64,000 bases of DNA from Rhodoferax sp. WC2427 (GCF_040822085.1 NZ_CP162006.1:2542001-2606000); one strand, 5' to 3'; counted from the stretch's first letter, positions 8,700 through 19,952 are shown. Notes: a model not told the origin generated them from the sequence alone. Program-made: numbers and translations.

Positions 8700-9679
8700 T
8701 TTTTGCGTTGGAACTTGTTGACGGCCGTGTTGTGCTCGTCCAGGCTGCTGCTGAACTGGCTGCTGCCGTCGCCGCGCGCCACAAAGTACAGGGCGGTGGT
8801 GCTGGCGGGCTGCACGGCGGCCAGGAGCGATTGCTTGCCGGGCATGGCGATAGGCGTGGGTGGCAGGCCCCGGCGCAGGTAGGTGTTGTAGGGCGTGTCG
8901 TTCAGCAGATCGCGCTTGCGCAGATTGCCGTCAAAGTCGGCGCCCAGGCCGTAGATCACGGTCGGGTCGGTCTGCAACGGCATGCCGATGCGCAACCGGT
9001 TGTTGAACACACCCGCCACCAGGCTGCGGTCGCCCGACTGGCCGGTTTCCTTTTCGATGATGCTGGCCAGGGTCAGGGCCTGCTCGGGCGTTTTGGCCTG
9101 TGTGGTGGGCTGGCGCAAATCCCAGGCAGCGGCCAGATGTTTGTCCATGGCGTGCATGGCCCGCTTGAGCACCGCAAGGTCGCTGCTGCCTTTGGAATAG
9201 GTATAGGTGTCGGGGAAGAAGCGGCCCTCGGGATGGACACCCGGGCGGCCCAGCGCGGCCATGATGGAATCATTGCCCAGCGCTTGACTGTCGGGCTTGA
9301 GCTGCTCTGCTTTGGATAGCGCGGCACGAACCTGGGTGAAGTTCCAGCCCTCCACCAGCGTCACGGCCCGCAGCGCCTCGTCGCCGCGCACCAGCTTGTC
9401 CAGCAGGCTGATGGGCGTGGCACCGGCGGTGATCTCATAGCTGCCCGCCTTGATCTGGCGGCCGTTGCCCGAAGCGCGGAACCAGGCGTAGAGCAGCACT
9501 GGCGAGGTCTGCACCCCTGCGTCCACCGCCGCCTGCGCCACGCCGCGCGCGCCGGTGCCGGACTCGATAGCCAAATCCAGCGACGGCGCGGCCAGGGCCA
9601 GCGGCTGGTGTAACCACCACCATGCTGCGCCGCCGCCCACACCCGCTACCAAGAGCAAAACCAATATCAGACGACGCAC
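8696..9679 (-). CDS. mltG: Endolytic transglycosylase MltG
   Basis: A 327-residue membrane-anchored lytic transglycosylase (YceG family). One N-terminal helix ([21 protein letters not shown]) anchors it to the inner membrane; the periplasmic part contains [26 protein letters not shown] with the catalytic Glu, and the [12 protein letters not shown] and [18 protein letters not shown] segments typical of the family. It is thought to terminate growing glycan strands. First gene of the six-gene operon; ygfZ starts divergently 47 bp away. Confidence 0.95.
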   Translation of the reverse strand: MRRLILVLLLVAGVGGGAAWWWLHQPLALAAPSLDLAIESGTGARGVAQAAVDAGVQTSPVLLYAWFRASGNGRQIKAGSYEITAGATPISLLDKLVRGDEALRAVTLVEGWNFTQVRAALSKAEQLKPDSQALGNDSIMAALGRPGVHPEGRFFPDTYTYSKGSSDLAVLKRAMHAMDKHLAAAWDLRQPTTQAKTPEQALTLASIIEKETGQSGDRSLVAGVFNNRLRIGMPLQTDPTVIYGLGADFDGNLRKRDLLNDTPYNTYLRRGLPPTPIAMPGKQSLLAAVQPASTTALYFVARGDGSSQFSSSLDEHNTAVNKFQRKK

Positions 9680-9726
9680 AGCCTTACAAGCCTTATAGAT
9701 AACAAGGGGGGATGATAATTCACGCT

Positions 9727-10614
9727 ATGAACCTTTTACCCAACGGCTCCGCCCCCCTCACCCACCTGGGCATCATCCGCGCCGAAGGTGCCGATGCTGC
9801 TAAATTTCTACACGGCCAGCTGACACAGGACTTCGCGCTGCTGGGCCAGACCGAAGCCCGCCTGGCCGCGTTTTGCAATGCCAAGGGCCGCATGCAGGCC
9901 AGTTTTATTGGCTTCAAACGCAGCGCGACCGAGATCTTGCTCGTCTGCCACCGCGATCTGCTGGCCACCACCCTGAAGCGCCTGGGCATGTTTGTGATGC
10001 GCGCCCAGGCCAAATTGACGGATGCCACCGCCGACTTCGACCTGTACGGCACCATCGGCGGCCCGGCCCAGCCCGCCTGGACCACCACCACGGTGGACGG
10101 CACCACCACCGTCGCCCTCTACCCCGCCGACGGCCAGCCCCGCGCGATGGTCATCGCCCCCACCGGCAGCCCCGCGCCCGCAGGCCCGGTGCTGGGCCTG
10201 GACCTGTGGCTGTGGAGCGAGGTGCGCAGCGGCATTGCCACCGTGTCCACACCGATTTTTGAGGCCCTGGTGCCGCAGATGCTGAACTACGAGTCGGTCG
10301 GCGGCGTGAACTTCAAAAAAGGCTGCTACCCCGGCCAGGAAATTGTGGCCCGCAGCCAGTTCCGCGGCACCCTGAAACGCCGCGCCGCCATCGCGCATGC
10401 GGCAGTGCCGATGGCCGCGGGGCAAGAAGTCTTCCACTCCGCCGATGCCGAGCAACCCTGCGGCATCGTGGTGCAGGCCGCGGCCTCGCCCGAGGGTGGG
10501 TGGGACGCGATTGTGTCCTTGCAGATTGCGGCGATGCAGGACGGGGCTTTGACGGTGGATGGAGCGGCTTTGACCCTGCTGCCCCTGCCCTACGAACTAC
10601 TGGCGGATATCTAA
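9727..10614 (+). CDS. ygfZ: YgfZ/GcvT-like folate-binding Fe-S cluster maintenance protein
   Basis: A 295-residue protein with the YgfZ signature KGCYPGQE (in FKKGCYPGQEIVARSQ), whose Cys is essential in E. coli YgfZ. YgfZ binds tetrahydrofolate and helps maintain certain iron-sulfur enzymes. Two starts are possible: ATG 9712 sits directly against the G-rich stretch at 9706-9711, too close for a ribosome site, while ATG 9727 gives the usual N-terminus (MNLLPNGSAPLTHLG) but leaves that stretch 15 nt away. I prefer 9727 on homology. Divergent from mltG; its last 18 bp overlap the GNAT gene on the other strand. Confidence 0.92.
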   Translation: MNLLPNGSAPLTHLGIIRAEGADAAKFLHGQLTQDFALLGQTEARLAAFCNAKGRMQASFIGFKRSATEILLVCHRDLLATTLKRLGMFVMRAQAKLTDATADFDLYGTIGGPAQPAWTTTTVDGTTTVALYPADGQPRAMVIAPTGSPAPAGPVLGLDLWLWSEVRSGIATVSTPIFEALVPQMLNYESVGGVNFKKGCYPGQEIVARSQFRGTLKRRAAIAHAAVPMAAGQEVFHSADAEQPCGIVVQAAASPEGGWDAIVSLQIAAMQDGALTVDGAALTLLPLPYELLADI

Positions 10615-11034
10615 AAACATCTCGATGTGCGGAATCCCCACTTCCGCGTACACCTCGCCCCGTGGCGTGAAGCCCAGCCGCTGGTAAAAGCCCTGCGCGC
10701 TGGTCTGGGCGTGCAGGCACACCTCCACATCGCCCCGCTCCCGCGCGGCCTGCACCAGGGCTTCCAGCACCTGCTGGCCCAGGCCGCTGCCGCGCAGGCG
10801 GGACAACACAGCCATGCGCCCGATGCGCCCCACGGCCGGTGCGTGCACCAGCAAGCGGCCGGTAGCCACGGGTTCACCCTGGGCATCGCAGATCACGGCA
10901 TGCACGGCGGTCTGGTCGGCCACGTCCCATTCCATCTCGGCGGGGATGTTTTGTTCGTGGACGAACACGGCGGTGCGTACCTGGGAGGCCGGGGTGCCAA
11001 GCTGGCTCCAGGGGCCGATGGTCAAAGTATTCAT
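10597..11034 (-). CDS. GNAT-family N-acetyltransferase
   Basis: A 145-residue single-domain acetyltransferase. The acetyl-CoA loop is RGSGLGQQVL (R/Q-x-x-G-x-G/A form) around residue 80, and the C-terminal QGFYQRLGF segment matches motif B of the family. The N-terminal VRTAVFVHEQNIPAEMEWD is the pattern of small GNATs acting on free metabolites or peptides. Its substrate cannot be told. It overlaps the upstream alpha/beta hydrolase by an ATGA junction, so the two are probably one transcription unit. Confidence 0.9.
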   Translation of the reverse strand: MNTLTIGPWSQLGTPASQVRTAVFVHEQNIPAEMEWDVADQTAVHAVICDAQGEPVATGRLLVHAPAVGRIGRMAVLSRLRGSGLGQQVLEALVQAARERGDVEVCLHAQTSAQGFYQRLGFTPRGEVYAEVGIPHIEMFLDIRQ

Positions 11035-11966
11035 AAATCAAACGCCTTACGAAGGGCCTGCGCAGCAGCCTGGTGGGCCAGTTTGGCCTCGGGAATGGCG
11101 CGGCCCATTTTGATGAATTCGTGGGTCACGCCACGGTAGATATCCAGATCCACCGGCACCCCGGCCAGGCGCAGCTTGTCGGCGTAGAGCACGCCCTCGT
11201 CCACCAACGGGTCGCATTCGGCCAGGCCGAACCAGGCCGGTGCCACGCCGTCGACGTCGGGGGCGTTCAAAGGGGCGAAGCGCCAGTCGGTGTAGTCGGC
11301 AGCGTGCGGCAGATAGTGGCTGAAGAAGAACTGGATTTGCGCCTGGTCCAGCAAGAAACCGCTGCCAAAGCGGCTGTGCGAAGGCGTATCGGCATGGGCT
11401 GCGCAGCCAGGGTAGAACAGCAGTTGCAGGGCCAGGGGCATCCGCGCATCGCGGGCCTGGATGGCGCATACCGCCGCCAACGTGCCGCCAGCGCTGTCGC
11501 CGCCCACGGCCACTCCGGCGGAATCGGGCTGGGTGGCCAGCCAGGCCAGCGCGTCCCAGGCGTCCTCCACGGCAGTGGGAAAGCGGTGCTCGGGCGACAT
11601 GCGGTAGCCCAGCGACACCACGGCGCAGCCGCTGAGGCGGCTGAGTTCGCGGCACAGGATGTCGTGGGTGTTGACGCTGCCGATCATGAAGCCGCCACCG
11701 TGGAAGAAAAGCAAGGTGGGCAACGGCCCGTTAGTCGGTGCGTAGCGCCGGGCGGGAATGGCAACGCCGTCGCGGGCGGCTATGGTGAAGTCCTCCACCC
11801 GCGCCAGGTGGGCCTTGGGCACTTCCAGCATGGCCGCGCCGATTTCATAGGCATCGCGGGCTTGCTGGGGCGTGAGCAGGTGCATGGGCGTGCGGCGGGC
11901 GCGGGCCATGCGGTGCAGGACACCGGCCATGGCGGGCGTAAGGGGGGCGTGGGACAAAGAATGCAT
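11031..11966 (-). CDS. Alpha/beta hydrolase (hormone-sensitive-lipase-type esterase)
   Basis: A 311-residue serine esterase of the HSL family. The oxyanion-hole motif HGGGF is in LLFFHGGGFMIGS, the nucleophile elbow GDSAGG in VAVGGDSAGGTLAA, followed by the catalytic Asp (ECDPLVDEG) and His (GVTHEFI). No signal peptide, so cytoplasmic. Such enzymes cleave short-chain carboxylic esters. The downstream GNAT gene overlaps it by 4 bp. The physiological substrate is unknown. Confidence 0.92.
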   Translation of the reverse strand: MHSLSHAPLTPAMAGVLHRMARARRTPMHLLTPQQARDAYEIGAAMLEVPKAHLARVEDFTIAARDGVAIPARRYAPTNGPLPTLLFFHGGGFMIGSVNTHDILCRELSRLSGCAVVSLGYRMSPEHRFPTAVEDAWDALAWLATQPDSAGVAVGGDSAGGTLAAVCAIQARDARMPLALQLLFYPGCAAHADTPSHSRFGSGFLLDQAQIQFFFSHYLPHAADYTDWRFAPLNAPDVDGVAPAWFGLAECDPLVDEGVLYADKLRLAGVPVDLDIYRGVTHEFIKMGRAIPEAKLAHQAAAQALRKAFDL

Positions 11967-12047
11967 GGGGCCTGATCGTAACGGCCCGGTGTCACGGTTT
12001 TGCCACCGAAACCCTTTCTACTTGGTGGTTTACCCAAGGCCGCTCCC

Positions 12048-12674
12048 ATGCAAAGACCTGAGCGCTCCCAAACCCGGGGCGAAGAAATCGCCAACACCCT
12101 GAGCCACGGCCTTGCGCTGGCGGCGGTGCTGGTGGGCGTGCTGTTTCTGGTGCTGGCGGCCGGCCCGCTGCGGCCTGGCACCAGCGTATTCGTGGCGACG
12201 ATGCTGCTGCTGTTCTTGTCGTCCACCCTGTACCACGCGCTGCCTGCGGGGCGGGCCAAACAGCTGTGGCTGCGGGTGGACTACGGGGCGATCTACTTCT
12301 TTATTGCCGGTAGCTACACGCCGTTTGCCCTGGGCGCGATGGTGGGCATCTGGGGTTGGACGCTGTTTGTGCTGGTCTGGCTGCTGGCCCTGGTGGGCAC
12401 CGCGCTGAAGGTGACGGGCCGTCTGTCGCACCCTTGGCTGTCTACCGGCTTGTATGTGGCCATGGGCTGGCTGGTGCTGGTGGCAGCGGTGCCGCTGGTG
12501 GAGCAGTTGTCGCCATCAGGTCGGGCGTGGCTGGTGGCGGGGGGTGTGGCCTACACGGCGGGGGTGGTGTTTTTTGCACTGGACGGGCGCTGGCGGTACG
12601 CGCATGCGGTGTGGCACGGCTTTGTGGTGCTGGGCAGCGCCTGCCATGCCTGTGCGGTACTGTCACACTTTTGA
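12048..12674 (+). CDS. TrhA/hemolysin III-family membrane protein
   Basis: A 208-residue, seven-helix membrane protein of the PAQR/hemolysin III family. The start at 12048 gives the usual N-terminus (RSQTRGEEIANTLSHGLAL). Family motifs: E-x2-N-x3-H in the first helix (EEIANTLSHG), S-x3-H (SSTLYHAL), and the last-helix HAVWHGFVVLGSACHACAV with metal-binding His residues. Members are inner-membrane proteins linked to membrane-fluidity homeostasis; the hemolysin name is historical. Monocistronic by layout. Confidence 0.9.
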   Translation: MQRPERSQTRGEEIANTLSHGLALAAVLVGVLFLVLAAGPLRPGTSVFVATMLLLFLSSTLYHALPAGRAKQLWLRVDYGAIYFFIAGSYTPFALGAMVGIWGWTLFVLVWLLALVGTALKVTGRLSHPWLSTGLYVAMGWLVLVAAVPLVEQLSPSGRAWLVAGGVAYTAGVVFFALDGRWRYAHAVWHGFVVLGSACHACAVLSHF

Positions 12675-12749
12675 AACCAAACCGTCATGCTTTAGGGGCC
12701 TCATTAGGGTTCAATACGGGTATTCCATCCCCACCCCGAGGACTGCCCC

Positions 12750-13034
12750 ATGAATGCCATCAAAGAAGCCCAGAAATTTATCGCCAAACACCCCGAGTCG
12801 GACGATGCCCGCACGCTGGCCCAACTGGTGCTGACGCTGGAGTCCAACGAGCCGTTTTCGCTGGAAAAGCTGTACGCGCTGGACCTGGACCGGTTTGACC
12901 TGGCGCTGGATATCTTGAAGGAATGGCGGCTGGACCGCTACATCGCGGGCAAATCCAAGCTGTACGACCTGTCGCTGCAAATCCAGGAACAAGGCCCGCA
13001 AGACCGCACCTCGCATTTCGGCGAGCTGAACTGA
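12750..13034 (+). CDS. Small conserved protein of unknown function
   Basis: A 94-residue, cytoplasmic, highly charged, mostly helical protein without signal peptide or membrane segment. The sequence (AIKEAQKFIAKHP, SDDARTLAQLVLTLE, SLEKLYALDLDRFDLALDIL, EWRLDRYIAGKSKLYDL) is internally coherent with a good start region (CGAGGAC upstream of ATG 12750), so it is a real gene. I recall similar short proteins in other Burkholderiales but do not know a function. It faces the patatin gene tail to tail with 10 bp between them. Confidence 0.75.
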   Translation: MNAIKEAQKFIAKHPESDDARTLAQLVLTLESNEPFSLEKLYALDLDRFDLALDILKEWRLDRYIAGKSKLYDLSLQIQEQGPQDRTSHFGELN

Positions 13035-13044
13035 ACCGACGTCT

Positions 13045-14202
13045 TTACAGCGGGTGGACCTGCCCCATGTCGGGCCGCTGCAGCCACTGGGCAAATTCAT
13101 CCGCCAGTTGCTGGCTGGCGGCGATGGCGCCGGTCCAGGCCTTGGCACGGGCGGGCAGGTCCAGGCCGTAGTGGCGAAAGTCGGCGCGGTCGGGCAGTTT
13201 GCCGTTGGGCAGGGTTGTGACCCATTCAGGGTTCGGGGCCAGCACCAGCATGTTGTCCAGGAAGCTGGACGACTTGTGCCGCCAGGTCAGCCGCTTGTCC
13301 AGCCAGCCGGGCACCACCGCTTTCTGGAAATGCGGGTACAGCACCAGCCCGGCTGTGGCTGCAGCCGGATTTTTAGCACCATTTAGGCCCTCTACGCTTA
13401 TTCCATCGGCGTGAGAAGCTATTTTTTGCATAGCAATCTTGGGGCGCAGGTACTGCAGGTGCAGGTGGTAGTCGGTGAGGCCGCCGTCCCAGTAGGCCCC
13501 CGGCGGCGCGCCGGGAATGTCGTGTACCGCGCGCAACACAAACGGAATGGAGCAACTGGCCAGCAGCGCAGGCACCAGGTTTTGCGCCGTCAGGTCGACC
13601 TGGCGGGTCGGGTAGTCGCGGCTGCGAAACGGCAAACGCGCGTGCTGGCTGGAGAACACCACCCGCTCCAGCCAGGCCCCCATGGTTTTGCGGCGCAGCG
13701 CATTTGCCACGTAGGCCCCCAAAAAGCCCAGCGGCGTGCGCAAAGCCTGGTCGCGGGCCAGCAGATGGCGGCCGCGCGAGGTGATGATGTGCAGCTTGAA
13801 ACAGGGGTGCTGCAGCACCTCGTCCTCCCGCCCGGCGTAAAACGCCCGCAGGTTGCCGCCAAATACCGCGCTGATGGTGTCGGGCGTGGGCATCTTGCGG
13901 CCCGGTGGCAGGTCGTAATGCTGAAAAATATATTCCTGCTCCAGCCGGTCAAAGCCCTGCAGCGGGTCTTTCAGGCACGCGGTGGCCATGCGCCAGGCCC
14001 CGATGGACGCGCCCACCAGGTGGATGGTGTGGGCGCTGGTGCGCAGCCAGTCGCCAAACAGAAAACGGTCCATCCGGCCCAGGATCAGGCCCTTGGGGCC
14101 GCCTGCTGCCGCCGGAATCACCCGCACATCGCGGGGCTGCAAACCGTGCTGCTGCAGGTGTTGGAAGGCCGTGGGCCCGGCATACAGACGCAGCGCCCGC
14201 AT
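13045..14202 (-). CDS. Patatin-like phospholipase
   Basis: A 385-residue patatin-family protein. The nucleophile elbow is GASIG (LVGASIGAWRMA, ~residue 65), the catalytic Asp lies in YWDGGLTDYH, and an oxyanion-type glycine stretch (PAAAGGPKGLILG) precedes it: a Ser-Asp dyad acyl hydrolase. Residues ~257-275 (KIASHADGISVEGLNG) are encoded by a copy of the dispersed repeat that keeps the frame. It starts 2 bp after the HDOD gene stop, so the two are co-transcribed. Substrate unknown; lipid acyl hydrolase by family. Confidence 0.88.
   Translation of the reverse strand: MRALRLYAGPTAFQHLQQHGLQPRDVRVIPAAAGGPKGLILGRMDRFLFGDWLRTSAHTIHLVGASIGAWRMATACLKDPLQGFDRLEQEYIFQHYDLPPGRKMPTPDTISAVFGGNLRAFYAGREDEVLQHPCFKLHIITSRGRHLLARDQALRTPLGFLGAYVANALRRKTMGAWLERVVFSSQHARLPFRSRDYPTRQVDLTAQNLVPALLASCSIPFVLRAVHDIPGAPPGAYWDGGLTDYHLHLQYLRPKIAMQKIASHADGISVEGLNGAKNPAAATAGLVLYPHFQKAVVPGWLDKRLTWRHKSSSFLDNMLVLAPNPEWVTTLPNGKLPDRADFRHYGLDLPARAKAWTGAIAASQQLADEFAQWLQRPDMGQVHPL
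13379..13435 (+). repeat. Dispersed palindromic repeat, copy 2 (inside the patatin gene)
   Basis: Reads TTTAGGCCCTCTACGCTTAT, CCATCGGCGTGAGAAGCTAT, then an AT tail and GCATAGCAA, matching the family from GGCC to AGCTAT and the trailing ATAGCA. It lies wholly inside the patatin reading frame and is translated without a stop, adding about 18 residues between LRPKIA and NPAAATAGL. Confidence 0.75.
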
Positions 14203-14204
14203 GT

Positions 14205-15029
14205 TTATACGAAGGCCCCCAGGTCGGTCTTGGCCGACCAGTCGATGGGGTCCTGCTGTAGCACCATGTCGATGTCCAGCCCCAGCGCCAGCCCCACCTC
14301 GCCGGGGTAGCTGCCCGCCAGCGCGCTCTCGTCAAACTCCACCTCTTTGGCGCGGGCGCGCCAGGCGGCCAGGTGCACCACACCCGCCAGCGGCTCGTAC
14401 ACGCCGTCGTCAAACGGAGCTATCTGCGACTGCAGGGCATCCACGATGCGGTCGGGAAACTGCCATTTGCGGGCAAAACCCGCGCCCACGTCGGCGTAGC
14501 AAAAGCCCAGGCGCTTGGTTTCCATGCGGGCGCGGCGCAGGTCGAGTGGCAACACCTGCTGGTTCAGGGCCGCCATCTCCTGCGGCATGCCCATGTGCAT
14601 CACCAATTCGCCCACGGCGTGCACCAGGCCGGCGGTGAAGGCGGTGGCCGGGTTGTGCCGCACCGCGCCTGCCAGGGCCCGGGAGAGCTTGGCCACGTTC
14701 AGGCTGTAGCGCCAGAACTGCTGCAAATTGATCCCCGGCACAGACCGAAAGCTCAGGCCCAGCGCCGCGGCCTGGGCCAGGCTGCGCAGGTGGTCGATGC
14801 CCAAAATCGCCAGCGCCTCGGGGATGCTGCTGACCTTGCGCGACAGGTTAAACATGGCCGAATTGGCCAGCGTCAGCAGCCGGGTGGTCAGGGCTGGGTC
14901 GGTGCCGATCAGCTGGCCCAGCCGGCGCAGGTCGGGTTCGGGGCGCCCCAGCTCGCTGAGGAGCAACGCCACCGCCTTGGGGATGCTGGGCAGGGCCGCT
15001 TCGCAGGCTAGCAGTTCATTTAACTCCAT
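14205..15029 (-). CDS. HDOD-domain protein
   Basis: A 274-residue protein made of one HDOD domain (residues ~10-210), an HD-like fold without full phosphohydrolase residues; LTLANSAMFNLSRKVSSIPEAL and FRYSLNVAKLSRALA-like segments are typical. HDOD proteins act in signalling networks with c-di-GMP or kinases. The ATG at 15029 is preferred because AGGA lies 9 nt upstream; an in-frame ATG at 15062 would add 11 residues but has no ribosome site. Probably co-transcribed with the patatin gene 2 bp downstream. Confidence 0.87.
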   Translation of the reverse strand: MELNELLACEAALPSIPKAVALLLSELGRPEPDLRRLGQLIGTDPALTTRLLTLANSAMFNLSRKVSSIPEALAILGIDHLRSLAQAAALGLSFRSVPGINLQQFWRYSLNVAKLSRALAGAVRHNPATAFTAGLVHAVGELVMHMGMPQEMAALNQQVLPLDLRRARMETKRLGFCYADVGAGFARKWQFPDRIVDALQSQIAPFDDGVYEPLAGVVHLAAWRARAKEVEFDESALAGSYPGEVGLALGLDIDMVLQQDPIDWSAKTDLGAFV

Positions 15030-15122
15030 GGGGGCGGATTCCTGGCGGATGGGATGCTGCATGGTAAGGCAGAAAACCGCCCCAGCCCCTGCCCTGCCCC
15101 GCAGGGGGAGGGAGAAAATACC

Positions 15123-17480
<2,358 letters not shown>

Positions 17481-17548
17481 GAACGGGAGCGGTTGAGAGA
17501 CAAGGGCGAGAGTTTGCCACAGCCCTTTGGCAGGCAAATTTAGGCATG

Positions 17549-17605
17549 AAATTGGCCTCTAGCGCTTATGCCATCAGCGTGAGAAGCTACTGATTCAATA
17601 GCATT
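17549..17605 (+). repeat. Dispersed palindromic repeat, copy 3 (modC 3' end)
   Basis: Reads AATTGGCCTCTAGCGCTTAT, CCATCAGCGTGAGAAGCTAC, then TGATTCAATAGCAT. The AGCTA element supplies the modC stop codon (TAG on the minus strand), and the AT tail encodes the last modC residues MLLNQ. It separates modC from tex. Confidence 0.8.
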
Positions 17606-18357
17606 TGCCGGAGTTTGGTTTGCAACGGGGTGTGCACTGCCCCGCCCATCGCCACCCGCGCCTGGCTGCGCGCCGTGGCGTCCGCCAGGTGGACCTCTTG
17701 CACCACCTGCCCGGCATCGAACACAAAGGCCACGTCGGCCAGGGCCAGCACATCGTCCACGTCGTGGGTGATCATCAGCGCCGGAATGCCCCACTGGCGG
17801 CGCACCAGGGCCAGCTCGTCGCGCAGGCTCTGGCGCAGGGCCGGGTGCAAAGCGGCAAACGGCTCGTCCAGCAGCAGCACCTGGGGCTTGCAGGCCAGCG
17901 CGCGCGCCAAGGCCACCCGCTGCTGCTGCCCGCCCGACAGCGTGGCCGGGCGGCTGTGGGCCAGGGCCGTGAGGCCAAAGCTGTCCAGCAGGGTCTGGAT
18001 ATGGCCGCTTTCAGAGGGCGACAGGCTGCGCTTGCGCCAGCTCTTCAGGCCAAAGGCAATGTTCTCCTGCACCGACAAATGCGGAAACAGCGCGTAGTTT
18101 TGCGGCAAATAGCCCACGCGGCGCTGGGGCGTGGGAATGTTGATCTTTTGGGCCGCGTCGAACAGCGTGCGCCCGTCCAGCCGGATGTGGCCGCGTGTGG
18201 GCCGCAGCAGCCCGGCAATGGCCTGCAAGGTCAGGGTTTTGCCCGCACCCGAGGGGCCGTACAGCGCGGCAAACGGCACCTCGCTGGCAAAGCGCACGGC
18301 CAGGTCGAAGCGCCTGCGGCCATCTGAGACCGTCAATTGAATATCTACATCGATCAT
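17587..18357 (-). CDS. modC: Molybdate ABC transporter, ATP-binding protein
   Basis: A 256-residue ABC ATPase: Walker A GPSGAGKTLTL (~residue 33), Q-loop LPQNYALFPHLS, signature LSGGQQQRVALARAL, Walker B VLLLDEPFAAL, and switch His in ITHDVDD. The start at 18357 (MIDVDIQLTV) is the usual ModC opening. The C-terminal TOBE/MOP domain of full-length ModC (about 350 residues) is missing; the protein ends soon after the ABC domain with a tail contributed by a dispersed repeat. It powers ModB together with ModA, encoded just upstream. Confidence 0.9.
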   Translation of the reverse strand: MIDVDIQLTVSDGRRRFDLAVRFASEVPFAALYGPSGAGKTLTLQAIAGLLRPTRGHIRLDGRTLFDAAQKINIPTPQRRVGYLPQNYALFPHLSVQENIAFGLKSWRKRSLSPSESGHIQTLLDSFGLTALAHSRPATLSGGQQQRVALARALACKPQVLLLDEPFAALHPALRQSLRDELALVRRQWGIPALMITHDVDDVLALADVAFVFDAGQVVQEVHLADATARSQARVAMGGAVHTPLQTKLRQMLLNQ

Positions 18358-18504
18358 CACAGGTGGGTGGTCCAGAGCAGGTGCATTAGCGCCCCCTTCC
18401 AGAAACACCGCAGAACTGGCTTTGCCAGGCTGCTGGTGTTGCCCCCTGCAAGGGGGTTGGAGGCCACACGAAGTGGGCAAGCCTGGGGGTGTGCCATAAG
18501 CCCA

Positions 18505-19239
18505 TCAAGGTTTGCCGAAGCCGTATTTGGCCAAGATTTGCTGCGCGGAATCGGTCAACAGGAAGTTGACGAAATGCTGCGCCAGCGCCTTTTGTGGGCT
18601 GTCGCCGACCACCGCCACCGGGTACGACACGGGCGCGTGGCCGGGTGGTGTCAGCACGATCTTCACCTTGTCGCCAAACAAAATGGCATCGGTGCGGTAG
18701 ACGAAACCGGCCTCCACCTCGCCCCGGCCCACGTAGTCCAGCACCTGGCGCACGTTATCGGCCTGCACCAACTTGGGCTCCAGCACCGTCCACAGGTTGG
18801 CACTGGTGAGGGTTTGCTGGGTGTAGCGGCCCGCGGGCACGGTGGCGGGCTTGCCGATGGCGATTTTGCGCACCGCAGGCCAGGCCAGGTCCTGCAAGGT
18901 CTTGAGGCCGGGGCCGCCCTGGCCGGGCTCCACCAGCACCAGGCTGTTGGTGGCGAAGTTCTTGCGGCTGGCGGGCGCCACCAGCTTTTGCGCCACCGCC
19001 CGGTCCATGGTGTCCTGGTCGGCACTGGCAAACACGTCCACCGGCGCGCCCTGGGCAATTTGCTGCAGCAGCACGCCAGAGGCCGCAAAATTGAAGCGCA
19101 CCGTGGCGCCGGGCTGGCTGGCCTCGAACTTCGGGCCGATTTCCTTGAACGCATCGGTCAGGCTGGCGGCGGTGGACACGGTAATCTGCTGTGCGGATAC
19201 CGCCCACGGCAGAAGCAGGAAAAGGCTGAAAAGTCGCAT
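18505..19239 (-). CDS. modA: Molybdate ABC transporter, substrate-binding protein
   Basis: A 244-residue periplasmic binding protein. Signal peptide residues 1-17 (MRLFSLFLLLPWAVSA); the mature start QQITVSTAASLTDAFKEIG is the ModA hallmark, followed by FNFAASGVLLQQIAQGAPVDVFASADQ. Conserved Ser and Tyr/Val segments of the oxyanion pocket (SLVLV, YRTDA) are present. It binds molybdate or tungstate and delivers it to ModB. It starts 8 bp after modB; 147 bp separate it from modC, including a GC-rich palindrome (CCCCCT-GCA-AGGGGG near 18446) that could lower downstream expression. Confidence 0.93.
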   Translation of the reverse strand: MRLFSLFLLLPWAVSAQQITVSTAASLTDAFKEIGPKFEASQPGATVRFNFAASGVLLQQIAQGAPVDVFASADQDTMDRAVAQKLVAPASRKNFATNSLVLVEPGQGGPGLKTLQDLAWPAVRKIAIGKPATVPAGRYTQQTLTSANLWTVLEPKLVQADNVRQVLDYVGRGEVEAGFVYRTDAILFGDKVKIVLTPPGHAPVSYPVAVVGDSPQKALAQHFVNFLLTDSAQQILAKYGFGKP

Positions 19240-19247
19240 GGTCGTGC

Positions 19248-19931
19248 TCAACGGAGTGAAAAAAAGCGGTTCGACAGCACCAGCACCGTGATCGACAGCA
19301 GCGAGGTGATGGCCACCAGCAGCAAGGCCAGATCGCCCTGCCCGGCCTGGACGGCGTCGTAAATCGCCATCGACAGGGTTTGGGTCTGCTGCGGAATGGA
19401 GCCGGCCACCATCAGCGACGCACCGAATTCGCCCATGGCGCGGGCAAAGGCCAGCAGCGTGCCCGCCAGAATACCGGGCCAGGCCAGCGGCAGCGTGACG
19501 CGCAGAAACACCGACAGCGGGCTTTGCCGCAGCGTGCTGGCCGCCGCCTCCAAAGAGCGATCCACCCCGGCAAACGCGGCGCTGGCGGATTTGAGCACCA
19601 GCGGCAAGGCGACGATGCTGGACGCGACCACCGCGCCGTGCCAGCTGAAAATAATCGTGTAGTCCAGGTGCTCCCGCAGCCAGCCGCCCAGCGGACTGCG
19701 CCGCCCGGCCGCCACCAAAATCGCGTAGCCAATCACCGTGGGCGGCAGCACCAGCGGCAGCATGCATACCGCTTCCAGCACGCCGCTGCCGGGGAAGGTC
19801 TTGCGGGCAAACACCCAGCCCAGGCCAATGCCCACCAGGGTGGCCAGCAGCGTCGCCACCGCCGCCACCTTGAGTGACAGGATGAGCGGAAACCAGTCCA
19901 TGGTGGCGAGCAGTGCAGGCATGGCCCGCAT
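19248..19931 (-). CDS. modB: Molybdate ABC transporter, permease
   Basis: A 227-residue permease with five to six helices and the cytoplasmic EAA loop (LEAAASTLRQSPLSVFLRVTLP). The start may be ATG 19931, 19922 or 19901; MDWFPLILSLKVAAV from 19901 resembles known ModB N-termini most, and no clear ribosome site decides. The longest is given. It lies 8 bp before modA and about 20 bp after the ModE-like gene, so the order of transcription is regulator-B-A-C rather than the common A-B-C. Confidence 0.92.
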   Translation of the reverse strand: MRAMPALLATMDWFPLILSLKVAAVATLLATLVGIGLGWVFARKTFPGSGVLEAVCMLPLVLPPTVIGYAILVAAGRRSPLGGWLREHLDYTIIFSWHGAVVASSIVALPLVLKSASAAFAGVDRSLEAAASTLRQSPLSVFLRVTLPLAWPGILAGTLLAFARAMGEFGASLMVAGSIPQQTQTLSMAIYDAVQAGQGDLALLLVAITSLLSITVLVLSNRFFSLR

Positions 19932-19952
19932 TGTATCGGGCCGGATATAGCG

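Noticed and set aside
15092..15106. CCCTGC-CCC-GCAGGG hairpin between tex and the HDOD gene as a terminator
   Set aside because: No U run on either side; it could be an mRNA hairpin but termination is unsupported.
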